Shown here in pieces: positions 44,929 to 58,925 of a stretch of 64,000 nt of DNA. The notes below the pieces were generated by a model, which saw only the letters and a program-made list of their open reading frames with translations, made no database searches and was not told where the DNA came from. This DNA comes from Cutaneotrichosporon cavernicola (taxonomy: Eukaryota; Basidiomycota; Tremellomycetes; Trichosporonales; Trichosporonaceae), in contig NC_083397.1 of NCBI RefSeq assembly GCF_030864355.1, positions 496,001-560,000 of the forward strand. Direction: 5' to 3'. The position numbers were made by a program, and so were the translations under genes. How positions within the stretch are numbered: the stretch's first letter is position 1; the number at the start of each line of letters is the position of its first letter.

Positions 44929-46963
44929 ATGCCACCGCGCTGTAAGCCTATATTATATAGACTCGCCACTGATAGCAGCATCGTCGCGCGTCGTATCCAA
45001 ACCCGCATCGGGTTCGGCGTCCAAGCCTTCATCGAAGAAGGCTACATCCAAGCCCGCCACCAAACCCAAGTCGTCGTCCAAGGACATGGACAAGGACGAC
45101 AACAAGGAGCCAGCAAAGCTCCCCGCAACCAAGGCCAAGACTGCCCCCAAAGCCAAGGCTGCACCCAAGGCCAAGTCAGCATCCAAGGAAAAGTCTCCGG
45201 CCAAGGTCGAGGAAAAGCCAGCCCCGGCCCCCAAGGCCAACGGCACCAAGAAGAGGGGTGCCTCTGAGCAGCCCAAGGAGGCCGTTAAGAAGCGCCGCAT
45301 CGGGGCCGTCATCAACCAGATTGCCCAGCCCGTGGACCAGGGCCTCAGTGTCTTTGTGTGGGGCACTGGCGACAACGGCCAGTTTGGCACCGGCCCGGAC
45401 GAGCTCGATGAGAAACCCCGGCCTCAGCTCAACAAGTGGTACGTTACATGTAATTTTGACGCTACTGACACTCAGGTTTGAGGAGCAGCGTAAGGAGGGA
45501 AACCTTGGCTCGGGGCCTGACAAGGGTGGCATGGAGGCGATCGCCGCTGGGGGTATGCACTCCCTTGGTATCGATGGGCGTGGCCAGGTCCGCTCATGGG
45601 GCATCAACGACGGTGCCATGCTTGGCCGCCTGACGACCAACATCCCAGACCCGTCCAATGACGGAGAGACAATTCCTTTTGAAAACCTTGAGACCCAGCC
45701 CCTCGTCATTGAGGCGCTCAAGGACGCCGGATTCCGCGCCGTCAAAGTTGCCTGTGGTGACGGTGTTTCTATCGCGATCAACGACGCTGGTGATCTCCGC
45801 GCCTGGGGCTCTTTCCGCGTGAGTAGGCGTCTGCATCGAAATACCCATGAATCTAACAGTAGTCCAACGAGGGTCCTTTGGGCTTTGACGGCGTCCCCGG
45901 CCACGACAAGAAGCAGTTCAACCCTATGGAGCTGCCCGCGCTTCGTGCCGTCGAATTCGCCGACGCCGCCTGCGGCTCGGACCACGTTCTTGGTCTCACC
46001 ACTGACGGCTGTGTCTATGTGTGGGGCAATTCCCAGCAGGGCCAGCTTGGACGCCGCGTAATGGCCCGCCGCCCACTCAACGCCCTCGAGCCGGAGCGCC
46101 TGGGCTTGCGTAAAATTGTGACTGTCGGAGCTGGCAGTTACACCTCGTTTGCTGTTGACCAGGCCGGTAAGGTCTACGCATGGGGCCTCAACACGTTCAA
46201 GCAGTGCGGCATTAGTGGACGTGAGGGCGAGGAGGAGATGATTCTCAGCCCTACCGAGGTCAAGAGCCTCGCACCAAAGGCGCATGGCGGCGCACGGGTC
46301 GTCCAGATCTCGGGCGGCGAGCACCACACGCTCTTCCTCTTCTCTGACGGCTCTGTGTGGGGTTGTGGCCGCGCAGACGGCTACGAGCTGGGCATCTGCG
46401 ACGACCACCCAGCTCAGGAGGGCCTCAAGGAGCGCAAGGAGGAGATTCGTGCCGAGAAGCAGAAGATTGTAGACGAGCGCAAGGCGAAGAATGACAAGGT
46501 CAAGAACGACCCTTCGGCTACCCAGGAGGAGAAGGAGGAGGCCGAGAATGAGCTCGCGACGGCCGAGGCCTCGCTCCGTGTCAAGTCGAACGAGTACGTC
46601 CCGGAGCCAATTCGTGTAAGTACTCCTTGAAGCGTGATTCGTAACTAACCCCAGATCTGCTTCCCGGAAAGCCCCGCAAAGTACGGCGACGTGCCCGAAC
46701 TGGATGAGTACACCGAGGACATTGTCAACCCTATCACCTCGATCTCGTGCGGCCCGCGCTACAACGTCGCGGTCTCGCGCTCCGGGTGGGCATACACCTG
46801 GGGCCTTGGCCAGGGGTGTGAGCTTGGGTTGGGCGGCGACACGGATGAGGCCGAGACGCCGACCCTCTGCCGCTCCAAGCAGTTGCAGCCATACGACGCC
46901 GTCTCGGCCAGCGCAGGCGGCCAACACTGCGTTCTCCTCGCCAAGAAGCGTGAGGAGGACTAG
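44929..46963 (+). CDS. RCC1: RCC1: Ran guanine-nucleotide exchange factor
   Basis: It loads GTP on Ran at chromatin and sets the nuclear Ran-GTP gradient for transport and spindle assembly (yeast Prp20, fission-yeast Pim1). The first exon is MPPR; a 35-base intron follows, then a long Lys/Ala/Pro/Ser-rich basic tail that would bind chromatin. Introns of similar size lie at about 45439-45475, 45820-45861 and 46615-46653. The seven-bladed propeller is visible as repeats VFVWGTGDNGQFG, RSWGINDGAMLG, RAWGSFR, VYVWGNSQQGQLG, VYAWGLNTFKQCG, VWGCGRADGYELG and AYTWGLGQGCELG, each with the paired CGxxH- or AGG-type strand (ACGSDHVLGL, SGGEHHTLFL, AGGQHCVLLA). After the sixth repeat is a charged insert of about 55 residues, rich in Lys and Glu, that would form a long helix out of the propeller. 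It ends LAKKREED. Confidence 0.94.
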
Positions 46964-47871
46964 AATGTAGTAGACTAGAATCGATTTATAGACCCTGGAT
47001 ACACCATGCAACGCTCTCTGAAGTGGGCTGAGAACAATGAGTGGCGACGCTGGCAGGCCTTTGTCGACGACGGACGTCGGGGAGGGATGGGGCGCTTGGG
47101 CGCGCTTGAGCGTTGGAGATGCTTTGGCAGCGTGGAGCTTGTCATGTTGGTCAACTGATCGCCGTCTCAAAACGCAGCCAACCTCTAATAATCCTCTGAG
47201 TTGTCTAGACTCTGCCGACACATCTTCTCCTCCACCCAGCAGATTCGAACTCGCAACACCGACTCTGGCGTTCTTATGAGGCATGTCGAGCTTTCGGAAA
47301 CCTTTTTCCGTGGAAACTCTTATGCGACATTCTCCAACCCCCAAACGTTCCTCTGACACTGACACCGACGCTGTAACGCTCCTCGGACATGTTGAGCGGC
47401 ACGCTCGTGAACGCGCCAAGTCTCTTTGGGCTACCCCGGTCACCATGTACGCCGAGCATTGAGCCTTGCTCCCTGCTCGCCGCCCAACGGCGCCAAACTC
47501 GGAGTGGAGGTCTGTTTATACCTCTGTTTAGGCTGAAAGTAACTGCGGTCCACAATCTGCCCCCGCCGTCCAATCACGGTGACACCTCGTCACTACCCCT
47601 GCTACCCACTGCCCAACCCCATGCTCTGCTCGCGACTTGTTCGCCTAAGGGCAAAGCGCGGCTGATGAGATAGGGCATACACACAGGTGCATGCTACATT
47701 CAGAGCGGATATGTCGGGTGAGAGGTGTGTCGGGCGTGGCCGAGCGTGGTTTGTAGAAATGTACCGGCTGTGGCCTTTTTTGGGATGGCGACTCGCTATC
47801 AGGGCAAATATTTAAGTCAAAGTCATATACTTATGCGCTTCCTCTCTTCCTTCTTTTCCAACACTCTCAAA
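46964..47871. promoter_or_regulatory. Intergenic region and promoter of SPE3-LYS9
   Basis: About 900 bases between two plus-strand genes. A TATA-like AAATATTTAAG occurs at about 47805-47815, some 60 bases before the ATG, followed by a pyrimidine-rich leader. No gene was recognised. Confidence 0.5.
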
Positions 47872-50413
<2,542 letters not shown>

Positions 50414-50535
50414 AGTGCCTAGTTGCTAGTTTTCTAGGTTAGTTATGCAGGACTGTGAGAGACGAGTGGACGGTGTGGGATACCAGTCTTCTCCGCAATA
50501 TAACACTGTATTCTTGTTCATCACTCATACAAAAA
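50414..50535. other. Convergent 3' intergenic region
   Basis: Short gap between the stop of SPE3-LYS9 and the stop of the isochorismatase gene. Overlapping 3' UTRs are likely. Confidence 0.5.
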
Positions 50536-51151
50536 CTACTGGATCTCGTCCGAGTTGATAATAGTACCAAACGCATCCCCGAGCTCATGGCACACCATGT
50601 CCGTGACCTCCTGGCCAGTCGCTCCGGGAATGTCACGATCACCAATCGCGTCACGGGCAATAAGGACATCGTAGCCGTGCTGGCTTGCCTCGCGCGCCGT
50701 GGTCGAAACACACACATGCGCCATATACCCGACGATGACGACCTTCTTCTTGCCCATCTTTGCGAGGACGTCGCTCAGCTGGGTCTGGCAGAACGACCCG
50801 GGGAACTTCTTGGGCACGACTGGTTCCTTGTCCGACTTTGGCTGGAGTTCGGGGAACTCTGCGGCCAGCGCTGTCCCCGGCGTAAACACGGGCGTACCCT
50901 CCGCGACCTGGGGTCAGCCCTGTCTATGTCTCGCCCCAACATACCTCATGCACGATATGCACCACGTCCCCGCCACCATCACGGTACCGCTCATAGAGCT
51001 TGTGCAGGGCGGGCCGCGACGTCGCAATGTTGGTGACCTTGAGATGGCCGTCGGCGTACTCGCCCTGCGCGTCGACGATGAGCAGCACGCTGTCCGAGAT
51101 GCTGGCCGTTGAGGGCGGAATACCTGCGAGTTGGCGGAACGACAGAGCCAT
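50536..51151 (-). CDS. Isochorismatase-family (cysteine hydrolase) protein
   Basis: These small hydrolases act on diverse amide- or ether-linked small molecules such as nicotinamide, ureidoacrylate or isochorismate; the substrate here is unknown. The start at 51151 gives MALSFRQLAGIPPSTASISD. One intron of about 36 bases (about 50945-50908) joins HIVHE to VAEGTPVFTP. The catalytic triad is visible: Asp in VLLIVDAQGEY, Lys in VVPKKFPGSF and Cys in VGYMAHVCVSTTAREA. The cis-peptide region before the Cys (GYMAHV) is of the usual type. The protein, about 194 residues, ends GTIINSDEIQ. A plain enzyme without signal peptide, presumably cytosolic. The immediate upstream region holds a 20-G run. Confidence 0.88.
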
Positions 51152-51163
51152 TGTGGTAGTGGT

Positions 51164-51183
51164 GGGGGGGGGGGGGGGGGGGG
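51164..51183. repeat. Poly-G tract (20 G) in the isochorismatase leader
   Basis: The longest homopolymer in the window, a C tract in the sense strand, 13 bases upstream of the isochorismatase start codon. It would sit in the 5' UTR and is likely length-polymorphic. Confidence 0.9.
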
Positions 51184-51810
51184 CAGTTGTGAGGAAGAGG
51201 TGGTAGCGGGGCAGTGGGCCAGGAAGGTTACATCTTATATGATGGTGGGCAGGAGAGATATTACCCGGCCCAGGATATGACGGAATGCCGGAAATGGGAG
51301 GCGACAAAGTCAAGCTACCGATGGCTCGTCTCCGAGCCTTGGACGGAAAACCGGAAACGGCCCGAGTGGCAGGTTAGCTTTACGATGACTCGCCGATAGC
51401 GTCAAGCAAAGTGGATAGATGTACTGAGTCAGCTGAGCATGTATGTTCTGTAGTGCGCTTGTCTTTCCCCAATGCATTCGCGCTGACTAAAGCACTGGAC
51501 CTGATCAGACTAGACGGCACAGGTGGGTTGTCTCGTTGGACACTGAGAGATCAGCCTGATCGGGATACCGGAAATGCTTACTTCACATTGGACAGAAAGG
51601 ACATCGAGCTGGCCAACTGGCGAACGCTGCCCGCTTAGCAAGCGACATGACGCCTTGGCATGCGCGTTCGAGTTCGACTTTGAACTGAAGCGACCGAAGC
51701 ACAGACGATAGCGAGAGATGAGTGTTCGGAACCACCGTGGCTCCCCCCTCCCCCATGACTACTTCCTGATTACAACCATGCATAAATGACATCAAAACGT
51801 GTCCAATCAA
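51184..51810. other. Intergenic region between isochorismatase start and myosin stop
   Basis: About 630 bases holding the upstream part of the isochorismatase promoter and the 3' flank of the myosin gene. Nothing coding was recognised. Confidence 0.4.
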
Positions 51811-54800
51811 CTACTGTTTGCCCACCCTCCCCACCCAAGCGAGGAACGCATAGACGTGCTTCTTGCTGATGACGTGTTCGCCCAGCCGGTCCGCTGCATC
51901 GCCTGCGCTCTCGTCCACCACAACGTCGTTTAATGCTTGTCCAAGCTGGCTCGCGAGGTTGGATGGCGGCGCATCCGCAATTTGACGCAACGCCGCGTTC
52001 GCCGCCTTGGTTGGCGCGCTCTCGCTGAATCTCGCCGATAGCAGGCGGTCCATCGACTCCTCGAGGTCCTGCAGTTGGTCCTCGTCGCCGACAATCTCTA
52101 TGCCAGCCAGGAACGAGAGCATTAGCAGAGCTACGCTCTCGATCGCCGACTCGGTCAGTCCGACCTCGTTGCGCCACTCGCAGATCCACCCCAGCGAGCC
52201 GAGGACGTGCGCCGCCTCGGTCTTCTTGATCTTCTTCGTGAGGATGCGCGTGATGAGGATCTGGAACATGCGGTCGAGGATCGTTCGGCCCGTCACGTCG
52301 CGCACTACGTCCGAGAACTCGGACATCTCGTCCCACAACGTGTCGAGCATGGGTCTTCCGGGTGACATTTTACGCGCAGAGTCTGGCGCAATCGCCGCCT
52401 TGATCGCCAACTCTGCTATGTGGTAGACCTTCTGGAGGATGATGTCGAGCGCACTGTCCTGGAGGCGGTCCAGCTGCTTGGCCATCTGGTGATGGGGCGA
52501 CAGCTGTAGGCGGAACGTGTGCGCCATGGCAGCGGTGCACCAGAGCTGCGGAATCTCGCTCTGCCGTCGGACGCTCGATTGCGCGGCGCTGAGGAACTGG
52601 GCCGAGATGATCTCAGGGATGTAGCGGCGGCGCGCCGCGTCGTACCATCTGATCACGGAGCCGAGCACCAGGCCGACTCGCTTCGCCGAGTCAAAGTCGT
52701 TGGCAGCGTGGAGCAGGTGGGAAACGAGCTGAGCGATCGAGCTCGAGTCCGTCAGCGGGTTGCCCTTTATGTCGCGTAATGCGCTCGCTGGTGGGTCAGA
52801 GTGGGTATTCGAGGTCGGGATCGAAGACGACGTCGTCTCATCGTAGTCGCCAAGAACGCTGTTGTTTACACTGTACTGGCCCGTGGAGTCAAAGCTGTCG
52901 CGCGAGACGTCGACAGATTGGGAGTTGTCAATCACAACGCTGTCGACGTCGATGCTCGGGTGCGTAAAGTTTTCCAGGAGGAACGACTCCGAGGACGACA
53001 GTCGAGCGTGTGAGAGGTCTCTGGTGTACCGACGCTTGGGCGGCGTGACTGGGACCGTGGTCGGCGCGGTGCTGCACGAGCCAGCTGAGTCGGGGGTGCG
53101 AGTCGATGGCCGCTCGTCCTCGACCTCAAGTCGTCTGGACTTGACGTCTGGTGACCCGTTGGCAAGAGTAGCAGCGACAACCACAGGAGGTACGCTGTTG
53201 GGCTGGGCCTCGGCAAGCTGGGCCTCGGGAACCTCCTCCACTCCATGCGCGAGAGATATCTCTCGAGCATTTTCAGCCTCCTCTGTGGCCTGCTCAGCAG
53301 CAGCCTTTTCGGCAGTAGCCCTCTCAGCGGCAGCCTTCTCCGCGGCAGCCTTCTCAGCGGCAGCCTTCTCAGCGGCAGCTCTCTCAGAGGCAGCCCTCTC
53401 AGCAGCGGCTTTCTCTGCTGCAGCTTTTTCTGCTGCAGCCTTCTCCGCGGCAGCCTTCTCTGCGGCAGCTTTCTCGGCAGCGGCCTTGGCAGCGGCAGCG
53501 GCGCGTGCCTCTTCGAGCTTGACCTTGAAGTCTTTGCGGGTGAAGTAGCCTCGCGTGAGGGACTGGATGCGGACGGCGGCCCCACGCGCGGTGAGGAACG
53601 ACTTGCGCGCGATGCTCATCCTAGCAACAGTCTGGAACGACTTAATCGCGGTAAGCTGAGGCTCAAGCGCATCCTGGATCCGCTGCATCGCCTGTGAGCG
53701 GAAGAAGACGTGCTTGTTGCCGAGCTGCACGCCCATGCCGTCGTAATCGCCGGCGAGTTCGTTCAGCCGTGCGACAACGGTAGGTAACTCGGCGTTGTCG
53801 AACCCGGAACCCAGGAGCAGCGCGTAGAAAGGCATCTCCTCCCGTGGGATCTTGAGTGGGCCGTGAGCCCTTGCGAAGCGTGAGATGTGTGCCACTCCTG
53901 TTGCCTCCATCTGTAGCTGAACGCGGTCGTGCTCAAACAGCCTCGGCATGGCTTTCTCGTTGGGCTTGATGCAGTGGACGTAGTGGACGTGGGTACTGGC
54001 AAGTAACGCGTCCAACTTTTGAATCGACTGTCGGAAGGACGTGACGACAGAGGTGAAGGGGTTTTGCCTCGAGTTGTTCGAAGGGAGTTTGGATTCGACG
54101 AGTGTGCGGACGAATGCCTCGCCCTTGTCCAGCGCTTCGAGGAGCTTGACGTCGACGCGTTCAGAGTTAGCCGCGAGGAAGCCGCGCGAGTCGTACGCGA
54201 CGTCTGCGGCGTAGTGTGCGACCTTGAACTCGTGCGCGGCTAAGGCTCGCAGGTAGCCATGGTGATGACTGCACTCGATCGCGATGTTGCTAGCAAAGCC
54301 TTCGTCGGTGACGTTCTTCATGCCGAGTCCGAGACGACGTGTCTCGTCGTCGAGCAGGGACGAGATACCCGGCTGTGGTGGCTGGCCGAGCTTGCCAGGC
54401 GTGCCGACCAGTAACGGGAGGCAAGAGGGTAGTTGAGGAGGGCGGTCGATCTTGATCCCCTCAGCGGCGTACTGGTCTGCCTCGTGCTCGAGCATGTCCT
54501 GCGACAGGTGGCAGAGCAGCTGCTCGTTGGCCCAGTTGATAAGGAACTGGGCGAGAGAGTTACGCCCCTCGAAACTTTCAAACCCAAAGATATCCACTAG
54601 CGATATGCACGGGTAGTCTGTCGAGGGTGCACCTAAAGCGACGTTGATGCACTGCACGATCCACTCGAAGAGCCAGACATACAGCGAGCGTACGAGACCG
54701 TGACGCGCGGCCTGGAGCTCGGCGCCTTCGCGCTGCTTGTTGAACACGTCCGAGCCGACCTTGACTGTGCGGTTTCTAATAGCCTCGCGGAGGTTGAAGG

Positions 54801-55756
54801 CGTCGATGCCGAAGGACTTTGCCGCCCCGACGTCGTCGCCCCGCATGAGGCAGTCTATACCACGCAGGATTTCCCAGATACGCCCCTGCGCCTCGGTGTG
54901 GATGCCAACGTCAACGAGCGCCTTGCAGACGCTGTCAAACCGATCGGATGCGCCCGTCGCGTCGTACTGGCGGAGTGCGGTGATGATGTGGAAGGGATTC
55001 TCGTCCGTCACTCGACCACGCTCAAGAAGGAAGGTCGATACCGAAGCGCCGACTGCACCTCCATTGGGGCCAAAGTGGATCTATGTCGTCAGTCCAGAGC
55101 TGTGCTCCTACCCACGTTGACAACTTTGGCGTATCGACTCGAGTTGTGGTTACGTGCGGTTGGCGCGTTGCCGAACGCCTCTAGGACAGCACCAGCATTT
55201 GTCAACTTCTCCGAAAGTCCTTCCTCGGCCTGTCCTCGCGCAGCAAGGTAATCGATGATGTGGTTACATGAGATGGTCTTGCCCGAGCCACTGGCTGTCA
55301 GCGTTACTCGAACTGCGTGCGACCCTCACCTCTCGCCCGTGATGACAATGGTCTGATTTGTCTTGTCGCCGGTTAACAGCGCACGGTACGCGTTCTCGCC
55401 GACGGCGTACACATGCGGAGGCTGCTTTGGTGGGGATGTGTTGTGGAATGAGCGCTGGATCTGGCTCCCGTCTGCCGTTAGCACTGGAGATGGGCCCGAC
55501 TCACAGAGACCGGACACAGTCTCGAAGGGATTGAGTGCGACCTGTTGTCAGCTACCAGCTGTGGTCATGAGCTCACAATGACGGCGCCGCAGTGCGTGTA
55601 GACTTGATGTGCCTGGTGACAAGTATACAACGCCTCGGTTAGACTCTCTGCCTGTCAGCTAGATTGCAATGAGATCTGCTCACCGCTCGACTGGTCCTGC
55701 AGTGCAGCGAGGTCGTCCAGGACGTTGGCGATAGCTGTTGGCGGTAATGTGGCCAT
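51811..55756 (-). CDS. Divergent unconventional myosin (class V-like)
   Basis: An actin motor of about 1,190 residues. The start at 55756 (MATLPPTAIANVLDDLAALQ) is followed by several small exons carrying ESLTEALYTCHQAHQVYTHC, ALNPFETV and PHVYAVGENAYRALL. The P-loop reads ITGERGSGKT (55348-55300, across an intron). Switch I is ARNHNSSRYAK and switch II SLVDIFGFESFEG, both near canonical. The segment between them is shorter than in class V myosins. The actin-binding loop helix HYVHCIKPNEKAMPRLFEHD is intact. One IQ motif (AVRIQSLTRGYFTRKDF) follows, then about 70 residues of Ala/Glu/Lys repeats (AAAEK units). After a Ser/Thr-rich linker a helical C-terminal domain includes RMFQILITRILTKKIKKTEA and GSLGWICEWRNEVG. 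It resembles a degenerate dilute (DIL) cargo domain, which would point to class V. The last exon is intronless from about 55052. Cargo unknown. Confidence 0.82.
53275..53505 (-). repeat. In-frame 15-bp repeat coding AAAEK units
   Basis: Inside the myosin gene, right after the IQ motif, about 14 tandem five-residue units AAAEK (some AAAER or AASER) are encoded by 15-base repeats. The alternating charge pattern suits a stable single alpha-helix. The repeat keeps the reading frame despite base drift, so selection on the protein is likely. Confidence 0.88.
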
Positions 55757-58261
55757 GGCGGATGAACAAGAGACAAGATCGCAATGGGAAAAGGACTATG
55801 CAGATGATGCGTCACGGCGCGAGTGACGGGAACCCCTGTGATGCGAGCGCGAGGATCGGTGCGTCGGGGTGATCGCACAACAATCGACTAGGTATTCCTT
55901 TGTCTGTCGGCGCGTTGTGCAAAGTGATCTCGGTTCGGTTGGAACAGTCTGTGTCCGGGCAAGGTGGGCGCCCCGCAGCTAGCGGCGGGGACGAGGCCAG
56001 CTGCGGGAATAGCGTGTGTGCGGGATAGGGGGATAGGGGTTGGAGGGGGGTACGGGCAGCGGCGTGGATGTCGTGATGTGGTTGCGTGGGCGTGGTGATA
56101 TGAGTAAGTGTTGAAGATGAAGGTGAGGTGGGTGTGATCAAGTGATAGGACGAGTTGGACGCGTTGTGTAGTGAGTAAAGTTGAGTTGCAACGCCGGAGA
56201 GGTGCTTTCGAGTTTGAAGCTTGAATGTGGGGTGCCGACGTTTGTTTGCCGTTGTGCCGGGTGTCAGGGGCGTTGTTCGTTTGTACCTGGATTGTTCAGA
56301 GTAGAGTTGCTGATGGGGCGTTGCGGGGGTCGTAGATGTTGTAGATGGGCTAGATGAATGAGAGTATGTAGATGTAGGTATACATGTAATGGAATGGAAC
56401 AAGTGTTCAGTTGAAAGACGTCAAGTGTGGGGTCTATAGTATGTGGGACGATGAGTGATGATGACTAGCAAGTATCATGATTCATCATCCTATGGCCTAT
56501 GGCTTATGGACCAGGTGCATTGGAACAATTCAAACGCGTCGTCTTTGGCCGTCTTTGGAGCTTGGGAGCTGGGGGGAGGGGGGGTGCGGTGGGGGAAGGT
56601 GTAACATCCTTAGTAGGCAAAGAGTGAGGGCTTTGTTACTGTAATGATTTTCTAGTCTTATTCCCTAATTTGGCGATCTGGTCAATTCGCGCCTTTCAGG
56701 AACCCTCAACCTTACGAGAATCTTGTTTACTTTTTTGGCAGTCTTGCTGAGACTAGGCCTCCAACACAACAAATACATGGTACTATTTCTCCTGATGTCG
56801 CAACAAGACCTGACTGAGTTTATACTGTAGTTAAAAAAAAACAAGTGGTATCAGGGGCAAGTGGTGCGGGAGTGATTAGTTTTGACGGGCTGGACCGAGG
56901 GCGTTAGGGCGTTCCACCGTTTGGTCCGTCGTTCATCTACATCACCCGCGGCATAAACTCGCGTTATCACTTTGCCCCATCTATAATCTCCTCTGATATG
57001 CAGAACTTGATGGCTTGAAGTGGGGCCTCTGGCTCTGGCGGGGTGGGCGGGTCGAGCGGCAGTAGTGGGGCAGAATAACAGGGTTCGTCACCTTTCGTAA
57101 GGGGTGACATTTTGATTCCGTCATTCAACCACGTGGTTGGACTGACGGGATCAATTTGTGGATCCCAGTCCACTGTCTAGTAGTAGTTGGGGTTAAGATG
57201 TTCAGGGTGAGAGTTTAAAGACAGGGTTAAGCAGTTAGTGATCCCTATTCTTGGCTCATTTGGCTCAAACAAGCTCTTTGGATTATTGAATCCAAATGAC
57301 CCAAGTTACCAAGTTGATATGATAACAAAAGTCAAACGCAGTCTACACCAGTTGGACTCCACTCCAGAACTTGCAGACAACCAGAGAACTGGATAGACCA
57401 GATCCAACCGCTAGTGGGCAAATGTCAAGCTATTTCTAGCAGTGAATGTTGGATGTGGGCAAGTGAGCGATCGGTGATGAACGGGTGGTGCCTTTGATGT
57501 ACTTGTCGGCCCGAGTCGTTGTCAACCTTTTACTTTTACTTGAACTGTTGCTGATGAGAGATGTGATGGGTAGAATAGTGTTGTACGTTGAGAAAGTGAT
57601 GAGAAGAATGTAAATGCCGTACACTTGTGCCGTAACACTCCAACTCCATCTCCCCCATATCCCTCCTAACCTTTAAACATTGATCCATAGTAACTAGTTG
57701 CGAATATTCAGTTGGTTCCCGATGAACCGACAAGCCGCCGAGCACCCGACCCAAGCAAGAACAGCCATTCAAAGCCAAAGCCACACGGACCAGTTTCCGC
57801 TTCTTGGAACCCTGTTCCACCTACATAGTAATCATTAATGAATCTTGATTCTTGACTTGATCGCTACCTTTGGTGATCCACTCGATCCCATCGATACTCT
57901 GGATACTCTTAATCATCTCCTCACATTTCGGGGATTCTAGCGACCAGTGCACCTCTCTACCTACTCTACTCCGTCTTAAACGGTAAACGGCAGTTGAACC
58001 GACCTACCTCGCCCACTCGGCGTGACCAACAGCCTCGTGTCCTTTGACCGCCTCACAGGTCACAGGCCCCTTGCATTCCCTCTTCCTTCGTGCACTCGCT
58101 CGTCACATTCACCGCTCTCGCCATCGCACATCGCACATTACACTTCTCAACTTTGCTTCCCCTCGGGATTCACTACATCCAACCATCTTCGGGCGCTCGG
58201 TCCCCCATCCCACTCTCCTTTTACCGGCTCGACGCGCTTGCTCGCCATTTCACTCGTTACC
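55757..58261. other. Divergent gene-poor region
   Basis: About 2.5 kb between the myosin start and the serine-rich protein. The 600 bases next to the myosin are C/T- and A-rich on the minus strand (probable leader). At 57173-56967 (minus) a protein-like frame (MSPLTKGDEPCYSAPLLPLD within it) begins exactly after an AG in a CTAGACAG context, so it could be a terminal exon or gene remnant. At 57820-57539 (minus) an open frame of 94 codons has no recognised family. Nothing else was seen. Confidence 0.4.
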
Positions 58262-58925
58262 ATGCCAATGTCCCAAGGACGTAGTAAACGCCTCTCGTCA
58301 TTCTTCGCCTTCCTCCGCCCGCGTAAAGGCAAGGGTGAGTCCAACTCAACCGGAGCTGACAGTAGACAAGAGCGATGCTGGCTCTGTCTCTCTGAGGAGC
58401 AGGGCAGCCACGCCTTCCCCGCCCTCGGTAGCTGAGAAGACGGAGAAATCTCCCACTTCTCCCACATCTCCAAGTACAACGTCGCTCGTGTCGCCAATCT
58501 ACGACGCGTCGCAGACGAAAACCAACATGGCCAACATGTCGCGCGTGAGTGGGCTCAACGAGGTCGACGTCGCTTCATTCCCCCTTCCCCCCTCCCTCCC
58601 TCCAACCAAGGACAAAGTGGTCACGCGGTCCGAAAGCACGCCCGTCTTCTCCCATCTCGATCTCGACCTCACACTGTCCAACCCCGCCTCTCCCATCTCT
58701 CCTATCTCCACCCGCGCATCTACCAGTACGCTCTCCAAGCAATCGGGGTTCCTCCGTCGCGCGTCCAGTGCCGGTCTCCGCATCCAGTCACCCAAGAGCC
58801 GTCCGCAGAGCTTCCTTCCCCCTGCACCTATACCGCAAATCGACATCAAGTTTGACGTTGGGCGCATGGACGTTGATTTTGCCCCACCAAAGCCCGCGCA
58901 GAGCCGCTCGACCACCACCCTCTAG
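58262..58925 (+). CDS. Serine/proline-rich hypothetical protein
   Basis: Two exons: MPMSQGRSKRLSSFFAFLRP ending RKGKG at about 58336, then, after a 28-base intron, VDKSDAGSVSLRSRAATPSP onwards. The total is about 210 residues, mostly Ser, Pro, Thr and Leu, with several S/T-P sites and two short conserved-looking blocks (RVSGLNEVDVASFPLP and VFSHLDLDLTL). The basic N-terminus followed by disorder suggests a regulatory or scaffold protein. No domain family was recognised. The start is the first ATG after a C/T-rich leader; an ATG two codons downstream would give nearly the same protein. Confidence 0.65.

Noticed and set aside
45176..47446. 756-codon minus-strand frame opposite RCC1
   Set aside because: It is antisense to RCC1 with Leu/Val/Arg bias and reads through RCC1 introns. 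No domain was recognised.
53245..53697. Plus-strand Ser/Leu/Gly-rich frame in the myosin repeat
   Set aside because: It is the complement of the AAAEK coding repeat.
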